DNA from: Sphingobacterium faecium
Lineage (GTDB): Bacteria > Bacteroidota > Bacteroidia > Sphingobacteriales > Sphingobacteriaceae
DNA: 64,000 nt
Direction of reading: 5' to 3'
Assembly (NCBI RefSeq): GCF_003054045.1
Contig: NZ_QBKH01000001.1
Location: 310,001-374,000 of the forward strand
Part shown: one piece after another, positions 37,751 to 48,425 of the stretch
Numbering within the stretch: the stretch's first letter is position 1
How the letters are laid out: the number at the start of each line of letters is the position of its first letter
The notes under the pieces: model-generated
What the model was told of the DNA's origin: nothing
Seen by the model: the letters and a program-made list of their open reading frames with translations, nothing else
The model's database searches: none
Translations under genes and position numbers: made by a program

Positions 37751-38803
37751 ATGAAAAAATTGATTATTTACACGTTGGCCTTTCTTTTATTTTCTTGTAA
37801 AAAGGAAGGCGGTGAGCCCGTCCTGACAGGTTTTGAGGCAGCAATGCTCCATAGCAGCACAACAGATGTTCTGTTGACATCTACTGATCGTAAAAGTCTG
37901 GCATTGCAACTGGTATGGGATGAGTCGAATTTGACTAGTGCACAGCCAATCGCTCCGTCTACGCTTCAGCATACCGTTGAATTTGCCGCAGAAGCGACAT
38001 TTGCCGTGATTGCTAAAAAGAGCGAACAAGTGGCGCCATCTTTGAGTTATACCCACGAACAATTGAATAGTTTAGTAACCGCTATGGGCTTTGAACCTGG
38101 GAAAAAGAAAACTTTATATGCACGTGTTTCGACACGTCTAGCACGTAATGTTGATGTCGTATATAGTAATGTGATCGCCATAGCGGTGACGGCTTATGAA
38201 CCTATTGTTGATGCCCAATACCTTTATATGGCCAATAAGGAACTGACACAATTTCCATGGAAGATATGCTCGCGTAAGGAAGATGGTTTCTATGACGGAT
38301 TTGTACAGGTAGACCAATGGTTTAACTTCTACCTGACCAATGAGGAAAGCGCCAATGCGTCTGTGATCTATGGTTCTTATCCATTGGAAGGTAGCCAATA
38401 TATTCTGTATAGTGGAGATGATCGTTGGAATAGTTGGACCAGCAATGGGGGATACCTGTACCTGACTGCCGATGTCAATAAATTAAGCTGGAAAGAGACG
38501 GTCGTCGAATCCTTGTCCGTCACCGGTGATTTCAATGGATGGAGTGCGTCTGCTACACCCATGACTTACGATAAAACGGAGAAATTGTGGAAAGCAACGA
38601 TTACGAATACAGTTGCGGAGCAATGGGGGATCAAGGTCTTGATCAATGGCAGCTGGACGTGGTTTTTTGGAGCTGCAGAGGAAGCAGGAACCTGTCATTT
38701 ATATACGGCAGACGCCAGTGGTTTTGTATATGACAAGATCGGAACACATACGCTTGTACTCGATCTGAGCGATCCTAAAGCATTTAAGTACTGGGTGCAA
38801 TAG
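37751..38803 (+). CDS. SusE/SusF-like surface glycan-binding lipoprotein
   Basis: 350 aa with lipobox LFSC (Cys16) followed by KKEGGEP. Residues about 25-135 form a SusE-type Ig domain (LTSTDRKSLALQLVWDESNLT; ATFAVIAKKSEQVAPSL is typical wording of that fold). Residues about 150-350 contain starch-binding-module-like beta-sandwich repeats with FNGWSASATPM and a matching YLYLTADVNKLSWKE. It follows susD by 31 bp. In a galactan locus it probably holds galactan at the surface despite the Sus name. Confidence 0.87.
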   Translation: MKKLIIYTLAFLLFSCKKEGGEPVLTGFEAAMLHSSTTDVLLTSTDRKSLALQLVWDESNLTSAQPIAPSTLQHTVEFAAEATFAVIAKKSEQVAPSLSYTHEQLNSLVTAMGFEPGKKKTLYARVSTRLARNVDVVYSNVIAIAVTAYEPIVDAQYLYMANKELTQFPWKICSRKEDGFYDGFVQVDQWFNFYLTNEESANASVIYGSYPLEGSQYILYSGDDRWNSWTSNGGYLYLTADVNKLSWKETVVESLSVTGDFNGWSASATPMTYDKTEKLWKATITNTVAEQWGIKVLINGSWTWFFGAAEEAGTCHLYTADASGFVYDKIGTHTLVLDLSDPKAFKYWVQ

Positions 38804-38857
38804 GTTGCTGTTTTGGGGTAAGGGAAAGAATAATAGGTCGGTTTTAAAAAGAATGAG

Positions 38858-39886
38858 ATGAAAAACTTAGTAATAGATTTACGATTTTACTTGATTTGTT
38901 TATGCTTCAGCTTATATAGCTGTAGCGATGAAGGGGTGGCACAGCCGATACAACAAACGGGCCATTTAGCTCAAGGTGCTGATGTCAGTTGGATCACAGA
39001 AATGGAAGCTTCGGGTGTACAGTTTTACAATACGGGGGGAACTTCAGTGGACGGTATGAAGCTCGTCCAGTCATTAGGGGTCGATGCTGTCCGATTGCGG
39101 GTATGGGTAAATCCTCAAAATGGATGGTGCAATCAAGATGATCTTTTGGTAAAAGCACGACGCGCAAAGCATCTGGGGATGCGCTTACTGATCGACTTTC
39201 ATTATAGTGATACTTGGGCAGATCCCGGACAGCAGAACAAACCAGCTGCTTGGTCAACATTATCTTTTAGTGAATTAAAGGCTGCTGTAGCATCCCATAC
39301 GACATCTGTATTGCAATTGTTGAAAGATAACGGTATCCAACCAGAATGGGTACAGGTAGGCAATGAAACCGGAAATGGGATGCTCTGGGAGGATGGAAAA
39401 GCTTCGGTCAACATGGCTAACTATGCTGCGTTGAATAATGCAGGATATGATGCGGTGAAAGCGATTTTGCCAAATAGCAAGGTGATTGTACATCTGCAAA
39501 ATGGTCAGGATAACAGTTTGTTCCGTTGGCTTTTTGACGGGTTAAAAAATAATGGTGGTAAGTGGGATGTGATCGGAATGTCGTTATATCCCAATAAAGA
39601 AAACTGGGAAGCTTATAATACGGCTTGTATCAACAATATCAACGATATGATCGGCCGTTATCAATCGGAAGTGATGATCTGTGAGGTGGGGATGAGCTGG
39701 GATGAAGAAGAGGTTGCAGAACAATGGTTGAAGGAATTGTTGAAAGCGGCAAATGGGATTCCGAATCAAAAAGTATTGGGGATATTCTATTGGGAACCTT
39801 TGGCTTATGCCGGGTGGAATGGATATACTCTTGGGGCACTTGACAATAACGGTAGACCAACAAAAGTATGGAATGCCTTTAAATAA
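38858..39886 (+). CDS. GH53 endo-beta-1,4-galactanase (arabinogalactan endo-galactosidase)
   Basis: 342 aa with lipobox YSC (Cys22), so probably anchored in the outer membrane. GH53 signatures: GADVSWITEMEASGVQF, DAVRLRVWVNPQNGW, RLLIDFHYSDTWADPGQQ, the acid/base E170 in VQVGNETGNGMLW and the nucleophile E276 in ICEVGMSWD. It cuts beta-1,4-galactan of pectin (RG-I side chains), which identifies the glycan handled by this whole locus. Confidence 0.96.
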   Translation: MKNLVIDLRFYLICLCFSLYSCSDEGVAQPIQQTGHLAQGADVSWITEMEASGVQFYNTGGTSVDGMKLVQSLGVDAVRLRVWVNPQNGWCNQDDLLVKARRAKHLGMRLLIDFHYSDTWADPGQQNKPAAWSTLSFSELKAAVASHTTSVLQLLKDNGIQPEWVQVGNETGNGMLWEDGKASVNMANYAALNNAGYDAVKAILPNSKVIVHLQNGQDNSLFRWLFDGLKNNGGKWDVIGMSLYPNKENWEAYNTACINNINDMIGRYQSEVMICEVGMSWDEEEVAEQWLKELLKAANGIPNQKVLGIFYWEPLAYAGWNGYTLGALDNNGRPTKVWNAFK

Positions 39887-39990
39887 ACTGCATCTGTTTA
39901 ATCGGTTGTAAAGGGCAAGTTGTTAATGTTCAGGGTGTTAGATCCATTTGCGAATAAGAGGAATTTGTTGTTTTAATAATCTATGTTAGT

Positions 39991-40017
39991 AAAAGCCACT
40001 TTAAGAAGTGGCTTTTT
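39991..40017 (+). terminator. Rho-independent terminator of the galactan operon
   Basis: AAAAGCCACT (39991-40000) pairs with AGTGGCTTTT (40007-40016) around a 6-nt loop, followed by T. It lies 104 bp after the GH53 stop. Confidence 0.85.
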
Positions 40018-40081
40018 ACATATAGCATTGGACAGGACGTGATGTAAAAACTTATCATCGTCGATTATTCAAAATGATTCT

Positions 40082-40089
40082 TAATTTTG
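40082..40089 (+). promoter_or_regulatory. Predicted -7 promoter element upstream of the EamA leader
   Basis: TAATTTTG matches TAnnTTTG. A transcript starting about 7 bp downstream would carry a leader of about 185 nt containing a 12-codon ORF and a hairpin with a U-tract. Confidence 0.5.
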
Positions 40090-40133
40090 AATTGTAATTA
40101 AATAAAAAAACAACTACTTTTAAAAGAAAAATT

Positions 40134-40172
40134 ATGAACGGAAAAAGTTGCCTTCCTCCTCCAATCCTTTAA
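40134..40172 (+). CDS. Putative leader peptide MNGKSCLPPPIL upstream of EamA transporter
   Basis: A 12-codon ORF with three consecutive proline codons (CCT CCT CCA), which are known to slow ribosomes. It ends 17 bp before an inverted repeat with a T-run, the classic order of an attenuation leader. Too short for gene finders; its reality rests only on this arrangement. Confidence 0.35.
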   Translation: MNGKSCLPPPIL

Positions 40173-40189
40173 TGTCCTATTCAAATAGA

Positions 40190-40242
40190 TAGACATGACT
40201 ACGGCTTAACAAGTTGTATACGATCTGTCATGTCTAATTTTT
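40190..40242 (+). promoter_or_regulatory. Inverted repeat plus T-tract, candidate attenuator
   Basis: TAGACATGAC (40190-40199) pairs perfectly with GTCATGTCTA (40227-40236) across a 27-nt loop and is followed by ATTTTT (40237-40242). It lies between the putative leader peptide and the EamA start at 40280, so it could stop transcription early rather than terminate an upstream gene. Confidence 0.5.
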
Positions 40243-40279
40243 AGATATTCATTATTAGAATTAAATAAGGTAATTTTTC

Positions 40280-41149
40280 ATGAAAAAATCATATTTGCTA
40301 TTACATATAGCAGTAATACTCGCTGGATTTACAGGAGTTTTTGGTAAACTGATATCGCTAAACGAGGGATTATTAGTATGGTATCGCGTTTTGTTTTCCG
40401 CAATTATATTATTTTTTATTTTAACATTTTTTAAAAAAGATGTAAAACAATCCATAGCAGAGAAATTTAATATAGCCTATGTAGGTTTATTAATTACCAC
40501 CCATTGGATCTTTTTTTACGCGAGCATTAAATATTCCAATATCTCGATAGGAGTTGTCTGTTACTGTCTGACCAGTCTATTTACAGCCATTTTTGAACCG
40601 CTGATTAATAAAAAGCGATTTTCTATAGCACAACTTTTATTAAGCGGTCTGACGTTGTTAGGGATCAGTCTTATTTTTCATTTTGATTCATCCTATCAGC
40701 TGGGTATAGTACTTGGAGTCATATCTTCTGCATTTGCGGCACTTTATACGGTTTTTAATGAACGATTGGTACAAAAGCACAACAGTATCGTGATCAATTA
40801 TTATCAAATGCTAGGAGGAACCATCGGATTGGGTTTATTACTGCCCGTTTACCTCCAATTTTTTCCTGTAGCAACTTGGATACCTTCATCAACAGATTTT
40901 TTTTATCTGCTGCTACTATCAGCTATTTGTACAGTGACCCTATATGTTTTATTCACAGAGGTTTTGAAGGTAATTCCAGCATTTACCGTCAATTTGAGTT
41001 TCAATTTAGAACCGATTTATGCTATCATATTAGCGTTTATATTTTTTAATGAAGGAAAAGAAGTAAATTCTTCCTTTTATATTGGATGTAGTTTTGTGCT
41101 GCTGTCCGTGATACTGCAAAGTTTTTTTTCAAAACCTAAAAATACATAA
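40280..41149 (+). CDS. EamA/DMT-family transporter
   Basis: A 289-aa inner-membrane protein with ten predicted TM helices arranged as two EamA repeats (about 5-135 and 148-285). Signatures: LLIHIAVILAGFTGVFGKLISL-like start, FYASIKYSNISIGVVCYCLTSLFTAIFEPLI in repeat one, LSFNLEPIYAIILAFIFFNE in repeat two. Members export amino acids or other small metabolites, but no cargo can be named. A probable attenuator leader precedes it and a strong terminator follows 5 bp after the stop, so it is a single-gene unit. Confidence 0.9.
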   Translation: MKKSYLLLHIAVILAGFTGVFGKLISLNEGLLVWYRVLFSAIILFFILTFFKKDVKQSIAEKFNIAYVGLLITTHWIFFYASIKYSNISIGVVCYCLTSLFTAIFEPLINKKRFSIAQLLLSGLTLLGISLIFHFDSSYQLGIVLGVISSAFAALYTVFNERLVQKHNSIVINYYQMLGGTIGLGLLLPVYLQFFPVATWIPSSTDFFYLLLLSAICTVTLYVLFTEVLKVIPAFTVNLSFNLEPIYAIILAFIFFNEGKEVNSSFYIGCSFVLLSVILQSFFSKPKNT

Positions 41150-41154
41150 ATCAG

Positions 41155-41190
41155 AAAGCCGTTTACATATGATGTGAACGGCTTTATTAT
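41155..41190 (+). terminator. Rho-independent terminator after EamA gene
   Basis: AAAGCCGTTTACAT (41155-41168) pairs with ATGTGAACGGCTTT (41172-41185), one G-U pair, with a 3-nt loop and a T-rich tail. Confidence 0.85.
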
Positions 41191-41214
41191 TAAATCAAAA
41201 AATATGAATTGCTT

Positions 41215-41325
41215 ATGAGAAATCAAAAACGATGTAGACAGGGAATTTGCAGCCTGGCCTTCACCTTTTATGCATGGGTGGAAACCAGTGGTACGATCCA
41301 TGAAAGTGAGCCAATTGGAATTTGA
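41215..41325 (+). CDS. Possible small ORF, 36 aa
   Basis: ATG 41215 to TGA 41325, in the 447-bp gap between the EamA terminator and the Crp-type gene. The product (MRNQKRCRQGICSLAFTFYA at the start) has a basic head and a hydrophobic stretch, but no family was recognised. The rest of the gap (41326-41596) shows no gene. Confidence 0.2.
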   Translation: MRNQKRCRQGICSLAFTFYAWVETSGTIHESEPIGI

Positions 41326-41596
41326 ATAAAGTTAAAGCAAACACGTTGATTATCGCAGATCTCTATATGATGCTTCTTTTATGTAGGTATTCAGCATTAT
41401 TGACTCCTGAACTTTTTTTTTCAAAACTCGATAGCTGCATGAATACCGAAGTCCTCTATCCTCTGGAAAAATACGTTCAGCAATCAAGCTGTTCGTGAAA
41501 ATTATAGGTAATACAACATTTCAGTCGGTTGTTTGATCATATTAACGTATTAAAAAAGTATCTATATTATTTCAATTTTGCAAGTACCCTTTACAG

Positions 41597-42187
41597 ATGA
41601 ATATTTCAATGCTTTATCCCTACATCACCCAAAAATTTGCACATTTTAATCTCAATGAGGAAGAAATGTACGAACTATCTAAAATTTTGACTTTCAAAAA
41701 ATTTCATCGAAAAGAAATCTTGTTTTTTGATGGTGAACGTGTGAATACCATTGCGCTGATTGTGGAAGGTTCCGCTTATTCCAGCATTTTAGATGTTGAT
41801 GGAGTCGTGCGGATTACGAGCTTTCACTACCCCTCTTCTTTATTGGAAATTGTTTTCAATTATGAAGATTATTTACAAAATATGCCCTCTCAGAAGATTT
41901 ATAGAGCTTACGAAGATGTTTTACTTCTACTTTTAGATATTGCAGCTGTTAAACGTTTGTATGAAAAATTTCCAAGATTTTATCAATTGGAACTTATGAT
42001 TATGGAACCGAATTTTGTGATCGCGTTAAAAAATGTAAGGATACTACAAGCTAAAACTGCAACTGATAAAATAAAATTACTAAAAGATTATTTTCCTCAA
42101 ATATTTCAGATATTTCCGTACAGTTATATTGCATCATATTTGGGTATCCATCGCAACACGTTCAAAAAAGTGATGACCAGTATCTAG
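41597..42187 (+). CDS. Crp/Fnr-family transcriptional regulator
   Basis: 196 aa. An N-terminal cyclic-nucleotide-binding-like jelly roll (about 20-115: FKKFHRKEILFFDGERVNTIALIVEGSAY) is joined by the long C helix to a small C-terminal HTH (IASYLGIHRNTFKKVM, about 177-192). The phosphate-binding RxA cassette of true cAMP receptors is absent, as is common in Bacteroidota members, so the ligand is unknown. It may pair functionally with the receiver gene 174 bp downstream. Confidence 0.88.
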   Translation: MNISMLYPYITQKFAHFNLNEEEMYELSKILTFKKFHRKEILFFDGERVNTIALIVEGSAYSSILDVDGVVRITSFHYPSSLLEIVFNYEDYLQNMPSQKIYRAYEDVLLLLLDIAAVKRLYEKFPRFYQLELMIMEPNFVIALKNVRILQAKTATDKIKLLKDYFPQIFQIFPYSYIASYLGIHRNTFKKVMTSI

Positions 42188-42361
42188 ATAAAGCATGTTA
42201 AGGTGTTTATTTGACTTTAAAAAGCCATGATAAGGCATAAAATTAATGCTTTTAAATAGCGGGATGGATGCATATATTTCATGAAGTTTGAAATAATATA
42301 AGCGATATTTTTTGCACATTTTTGGGCATCTTCTCTTTTTTGTTGATGTTAATTTTGGGCA

Positions 42362-42760
42362 ATGGTTACAGGATTAATTAATAAAAGAAAAATAAGTATT
42401 GCAGTGGCAGATGATTCTCCTATTATTAGACAAATGCTCTCATTACTCATAGAGAAAGATGAACGTTTTAGATTAGTTGGTGTTTTTGAGGACGGATCTG
42501 AATTAATTTCTAATATCAAGGAAATGAGTGGTTCGTTATCTGTTTGTTTACTGGATATTATGATGCCTCAATATAACGGTATCGAAACTGCTGGAATTTT
42601 GCAAGTTGAACATCCGGAATTATTAATTTTTGGATATAGCTCTTTCAGTGAAGGGCCATTGGTTGATGAAATGTATCAAAATGGTGCAAAGCGCGTTTTT
42701 CAGAAAGGTAAATGTACTGTTACACAGCTTTTAGATGTAATATATGAAGAATTTATTTGA
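42362..42760 (+). CDS. Stand-alone response-regulator receiver (CheY-like)
   Basis: 132 aa, a receiver domain only: acidic pair D17/D18, phospho-acceptor D65 in LLDIMMPQYNG, Ser in GYSSFSE, and Lys in VFQKGK. No output domain follows, although the sequence style is that of NarL/LuxR-type receivers. No partner kinase is adjacent. It may act by protein contact or phosphate relay. Confidence 0.9.
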   Translation: MVTGLINKRKISIAVADDSPIIRQMLSLLIEKDERFRLVGVFEDGSELISNIKEMSGSLSVCLLDIMMPQYNGIETAGILQVEHPELLIFGYSSFSEGPLVDEMYQNGAKRVFQKGKCTVTQLLDVIYEEFI

Positions 42761-42933
42761 AGTGATCGAAAAGAAGAGCAAGTTGGCCAAGGGGAAATAA
42801 CTCGCTCTTATGGTTTATAATAACAAAGTCTGTCATAGCTATTCTTTATTTTTGAATTTAGGCTCATGTCAATGGTTAGGAATCATACGAATTTTAAATG
42901 TTCGGTGCTTTAGAAACTTTTAAACATTTTTTA

Positions 42934-42941
42934 TACATTTG
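42934..42941 (+). promoter_or_regulatory. Predicted -7 promoter element of the ECF sigma gene
   Basis: TACATTTG matches TAnnTTTG exactly, about 50 bp upstream of the likely start of the sigma factor. Confidence 0.5.
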
Positions 42942-42994
42942 AAAAGGAAGATTTTCATCATAATAGCTCATCCTGAAAAATCTTGCATTTACTT

Positions 42995-43588
42995 ATGGAT
43001 TCCGATTTACAAATATGGCAGCTGTTCCAGGTTGGACATGAAGCATCGTTTAAAGTCCTCTTTGAACGATACAACCAACCTTTGTATAACTATGGATTCA
43101 AATTTACACAGGATAATGCTGTTATTGAAGATAGCATACAAGAATTATTTGTCAAATTGTGGAGTAATAAAGAAAATTTAAATACCGAGGTATCTGTTAA
43201 AAACTATCTGTATAAATCATTTCGTCGTATTTTGATCAAAAATATTGAGCAGACCATAAAGCGTGCCCACGTGACAAACTCAGCTATCGAGCATCTTCCT
43301 TTTACCATCGAATTGCCCCATGATGTCAGCATGATCCGTCAGGAGCGTGTGCTAGAGATCAAGGATAAACTGGATCAAGCGTTGTCCAATATGACCCCTC
43401 GTCAACGTGAAATCATTCATCTTCGTTTTTTTGAAGAACTCACTTATGCGGAAATTGCAAGTATTATGGGATTATCGACCAAGGATACTTATAAACTGTA
43501 TTATCGAGCATTAGATAATCTGAAGAAGCATTTTGGAAAATTTGGCGTTTTGGTGCTTTTGCATCTGTTGAACCAAGTCAAAATATAA
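42995..43588 (+). CDS. ECF sigma factor (FecI-like)
   Basis: A 197-aa group 4 sigma factor from ATG 42995 (MDSDLQIWQLF); ATG 42983 would add MHLL. Region 2 spans about 15-85 (ASFKVLFERYNQPLYNYGF, IEDSIQELFVKLWSNKE) and region 4 about 130-185 (MTPRQREIIHLRFFEELTYAEIASIMGLS). It lies 169 bp before FecR, its likely anti-sigma factor, and should drive the SusCD operon behind it when the STN-bearing receptor signals. Confidence 0.94.
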   Translation: MDSDLQIWQLFQVGHEASFKVLFERYNQPLYNYGFKFTQDNAVIEDSIQELFVKLWSNKENLNTEVSVKNYLYKSFRRILIKNIEQTIKRAHVTNSAIEHLPFTIELPHDVSMIRQERVLEIKDKLDQALSNMTPRQREIIHLRFFEELTYAEIASIMGLSTKDTYKLYYRALDNLKKHFGKFGVLVLLHLLNQVKI

Positions 43589-43757
43589 ATCAAGTACTCC
43601 AAAACTTGAAGCCATCAACAAACGACGATTCCTGCGTTGTTAATAATAAACAATCTCTTAAATTGGGTATTTGTTAATCATTTTAGAAATTTTTTAAAAA
43701 AAATAAAATTTATTGGGGTAAAATGTTGAAAAGAGGTGTATCTATATAAAAAAGGTT

Positions 43758-44838
<1,081 letters not shown>

Positions 44839-44852
44839 ATTAATCAATACTT

Positions 44853-47800
44853 ATGAAACCACGATTACTCGTGCTGCTTTTCTGCCTGTTTACCTATGCA
44901 GGCGGCTATGCACAAAAAAAGGTGAGTCTCTCCCAAGCTCTGGGTGAAGTAAGCCGGATTTATGGGACAAAATTTTCTTATGAAGAGGGCTTGATACAAA
45001 ATGCCTTCATCGATTCAGAACTGATCCCTAAAAATAAAAGACTGCCCGTAGAGTCTGTGCTAAAGGAACTTTTATATGCAAACAATTTTTTGTTTTTGTA
45101 TGTACAAAACAATTATTTTACCATCATTCGTGATAGTCGTAACAATAAAGGTCAGGACGGCGATGATCGTTTTTGGAAGGTGATATCTGGTGTTGTGAAA
45201 AACAATGAGGGAGTACCTTTGGTTGGGGTGACGGTAATAGCCGATGGTTATGCCGTTAGGAATGGCGTAACTACCAGTAGCGATGGGCGCTACACCCTAC
45301 GCATGACTGATCCTGCTGAGGCACTTATTTTTTCTTATGTCGGTATGGAACCGCAACGGCGTGTCATCGGAAGCCATAATCAGATCAATGTTTCCATGAG
45401 CGAGGTCGTTCATGTCCTCCAAGATGTGGAGGTTGTGTCGACAGGTTATACCCAGCTACCAAAAGAACGTGCTACGGGATCATTTGGTACCGTTACGGCA
45501 AAACAAATACAAGAAACTCCTGCGATTAATATCTTAGAACGTATTCAGGGTTTGGTACCGGGGATGTATGTAGATCCTAGAAATAATGCGATCCGTATAC
45601 GTGGTATCAATAGTTTTGGAACGGGGGGGACGCCAAAAGATCCCTTAATCGTGATCGATGGATTTCCAATGGCAGAGAATGTTGATGCGTCATTTTCATT
45701 AACAGGTAAAGGAACTACGCAGAGTTCGGGGGGTGCGATATTAAGTCGAATCAATCCAAACGATATTGAAAGTATCACGGTGCTTAAGGATGCTGCAGCT
45801 GCGTCTATTTGGGGGGCGAAAGCGGCAAATGGTGTGATTGTTATCGAAACAAAGAAAGGTCGCAATATGCCAACTTCGTTAAGTTTCGGTACATCATTAA
45901 GTATGGCTGCACCTGCAGATCTCAATAAAATGGATCGGATGTCTTCTGCACAATATATTGATTTAGAAAAGCAATTATTTGAAGAGGGTTTTATCGGAGA
46001 TAACATCCTTAAAAATGACTGGGATCCATTTAATTCCAATAAGCCGCACTCTGAATCCATGGAGTGGCTTTTCCGAGTAAAACGTGGTACTGCAACTGAA
46101 CAGGAACGAGATGCGGCATTGGCCAAACTCGCAGCTACAGATAATAGAGATCAAATCAAGGATTACCTCTTGCAAAATGCGGCCTCACAGCAATACAACC
46201 TGTCGATAACGGGTGGAGCAAATAAAAGTACATATTACGTTTCGACCAATTATAGTAAGGATGTACCAGTATTTAAAAGTAACAAAGCCGAAAGTTTTAC
46301 CACGACAGTCAATCTGACCAACATGCTCTTTCATGATCGGGTGAAAATCGGTACAGGAATAAATTATAACTATGGAAATTCCATCACTAATACTGCAACA
46401 ATTAATGCGCTGTCGTCCAATCCATATTCGGGTGGTCTGCTGCCTTATAATCTGTTAAGAGACGAGAATGGAAATAACATCAGACGCTATTTGCAATTTA
46501 GACCTGAGGTAGTTCAAGATTTTGAAAAAAAGGGATATCTAGATTGGGCTTATAATCCAATTGAAGAATTGGAAACTGGAAATTATGACGATCAGACGCA
46601 CCGTTTGCGTATGCATATGGATATCAATACCAAATTGACGAGCTGGGCAGATCTTTCTTTTATGGGACAATGGCAACGTGAAATGAATAATCAGGAAAAT
46701 ATTGACGATGTTGATAGTTATTCACTCCGTAATCAGATCAATCAAGGAACGACGTTTAATGACAGAGGAAATTATGTATATGGTTATCCACTTGGTGGAA
46801 GACTTGGTATCCGTAATTACAATGGTTCACAATATATGTTCCGTACACAATTGAACGTCAATAAGGCTTTTGGTCAAGCAAACGAGCATAATTTGAATTT
46901 CTTGGCCGGTGCGGAATGGAAACAAAATGATTATAGATCATCCAGTGATGTCTATCTCGGATTCAGTGAGGATACTTATTCGTTTGCTGTGATCAATCCG
47001 AGAGGAAGTTATACCAATATCTATGGTTGGTCCGATTACTTCAGTTCGAATGCCTCAATCGCAAAAAATAGATCACGGGCACTTTCTTATTACTCAAATG
47101 CTGCTTTTTCGACTTTCAAAGGAAAATATGTGTTTTCTGGAAGTGTTCGTTTTGATGACTTTACCGTTGTCGGTGCATCGCGCGGCCAGCGTGCGAAACC
47201 GCTATGGTCTGTGGGTGGGAAATGGGATGCTAAAAAAGAGACCTTCTTAAAAGATGCGGTTTGGGCCGACGCACTAGGGATACGGATAACGTACGGTGTC
47301 AATGGGACATTACCTCAAAGTGCCGGTCGGGTTATTGTCATAAATACTAGCAATGATTTGATCTCTAACGAAGTGACTGCAGATATTGTGTCTCCAGCGA
47401 ATAAACAGATTTCTTGGGAAAAGGTTAAAACCTTTAATATCGGTCTTGATTATGGGATCTGGAATAATAGGTTGCAGTTTAATTTTGACTATTATACCAA
47501 GCGCTCTTCCGATATCATCTATGATTTTCCGTTTAATCCTACCTATGGGTGGACAAGAGTTAAATTTAATAGCTCAACGATGGAAGGAAATGGGATAGAC
47601 TTGGGCGTAAAAGCGACCTGGTTACAATCGAAAGTGAAATGGAATACCTTATTTAATTTTGGATATAATACCAATAAGGTGACCGATTCCAGATTCATTA
47701 ATCCAACTCGGGTATTGGATTATATCAATGCGAGTGTACCGATTGTTGACAATCCTACGGACTATATGTATGCGTACCGTTGGGCTGGTTTGGATAATCA

Positions 47801-48413
47801 AGGGCGTTCACAAATCTACAAACAAAATGGTGAAATCGTCAGTGCAGATGCTCCTGCTACAGCTCTTACGGTAGATGATCTGGTGAAAGTTGGAAGGACA
47901 ACACCACCATATTTTGGTGGATTGTTTAATACTTTTTCTTATAAAGATTTTACTTTTGGCGTACGGATTAGCTATGAATTGGGACATGTGTTAAGACGTT
48001 TGTCAGTACAAAATTATCCCGATTATGCACCTTATTCCGGTGCAATAGGTTTGCAGTCTGATCTTGCTCTTCGATGGAGAAAACCTGGAGATGAGGCGAT
48101 AACCAATGTACCAGGACTGAGTAGAGAGGGATATCAATACAATAGTTTGTCGCGCTATGCCAATTCCGATGCGCTTGTTATCAGCGGTAGCAATGTGCGT
48201 TTACAGCAAATTGACCTCGCTTATAATGTCCCGTTTAAAACGCTTGAAAATACACCGTTTAAATCGGTAAATGTGAGCGGTAGTGTACGGAATCTAGGTC
48301 TTATCTGGCGTAAAAATAAGGATGGAATAGATCCAACTTATAGAACCTTGAACAGTTACTCCAATTTACCACCATCGCCAACATTTTTTGTGACGCTAAA
48401 TATGTCTTTTTAA
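44853..48413 (+). CDS. SusC-like TonB-dependent transducer/receptor with STN domain
   Basis: 1186 aa. A signal peptide (about 1-20, GGYAQ) is followed by an STN secretin/TonB signalling domain (about 22-92: VSLSQALGEVSRIYGTKFSYE... NYFTIIRD), CarboxypepD_reg (about 108-190), and the plug with VVSTGYTQLPKERATGSF and IRGINSFGTGGTPKDPLIVIDGFP, DAAAASIWGAKAANGVIVIETKKG. The barrel ends PSPTFFVTLNMSF. The STN domain is what couples receptors to FecR/FecI, so this protein senses its own cargo. The GYTQLPKERATGSF plug subtype is common in Sphingobacteriaceae loci with proteases and TlpA proteins; cargo is probably peptide-like rather than glycan (inference). Confidence 0.94.
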   Translation: MKPRLLVLLFCLFTYAGGYAQKKVSLSQALGEVSRIYGTKFSYEEGLIQNAFIDSELIPKNKRLPVESVLKELLYANNFLFLYVQNNYFTIIRDSRNNKGQDGDDRFWKVISGVVKNNEGVPLVGVTVIADGYAVRNGVTTSSDGRYTLRMTDPAEALIFSYVGMEPQRRVIGSHNQINVSMSEVVHVLQDVEVVSTGYTQLPKERATGSFGTVTAKQIQETPAINILERIQGLVPGMYVDPRNNAIRIRGINSFGTGGTPKDPLIVIDGFPMAENVDASFSLTGKGTTQSSGGAILSRINPNDIESITVLKDAAAASIWGAKAANGVIVIETKKGRNMPTSLSFGTSLSMAAPADLNKMDRMSSAQYIDLEKQLFEEGFIGDNILKNDWDPFNSNKPHSESMEWLFRVKRGTATEQERDAALAKLAATDNRDQIKDYLLQNAASQQYNLSITGGANKSTYYVSTNYSKDVPVFKSNKAESFTTTVNLTNMLFHDRVKIGTGINYNYGNSITNTATINALSSNPYSGGLLPYNLLRDENGNNIRRYLQFRPEVVQDFEKKGYLDWAYNPIEELETGNYDDQTHRLRMHMDINTKLTSWADLSFMGQWQREMNNQENIDDVDSYSLRNQINQGTTFNDRGNYVYGYPLGGRLGIRNYNGSQYMFRTQLNVNKAFGQANEHNLNFLAGAEWKQNDYRSSSDVYLGFSEDTYSFAVINPRGSYTNIYGWSDYFSSNASIAKNRSRALSYYSNAAFSTFKGKYVFSGSVRFDDFTVVGASRGQRAKPLWSVGGKWDAKKETFLKDAVWADALGIRITYGVNGTLPQSAGRVIVINTSNDLISNEVTADIVSPANKQISWEKVKTFNIGLDYGIWNNRLQFNFDYYTKRSSDIIYDFPFNPTYGWTRVKFNSSTMEGNGIDLGVKATWLQSKVKWNTLFNFGYNTNKVTDSRFINPTRVLDYINASVPIVDNPTDYMYAYRWAGLDNQGRSQIYKQNGEIVSADAPATALTVDDLVKVGRTTPPYFGGLFNTFSYKDFTFGVRISYELGHVLRRLSVQNYPDYAPYSGAIGLQSDLALRWRKPGDEAITNVPGLSREGYQYNSLSRYANSDALVISGSNVRLQQIDLAYNVPFKTLENTPFKSVNVSGSVRNLGLIWRKNKDGIDPTYRTLNSYSNLPPSPTFFVTLNMSF

Positions 48414-48425
48414 ACAGCTAAAGCT

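Noticed and set aside
45545..46126. 193-aa open frame antisense to the STN receptor
   Set aside because: Lies entirely within the plug region of a well-supported gene and encodes a low-complexity product.
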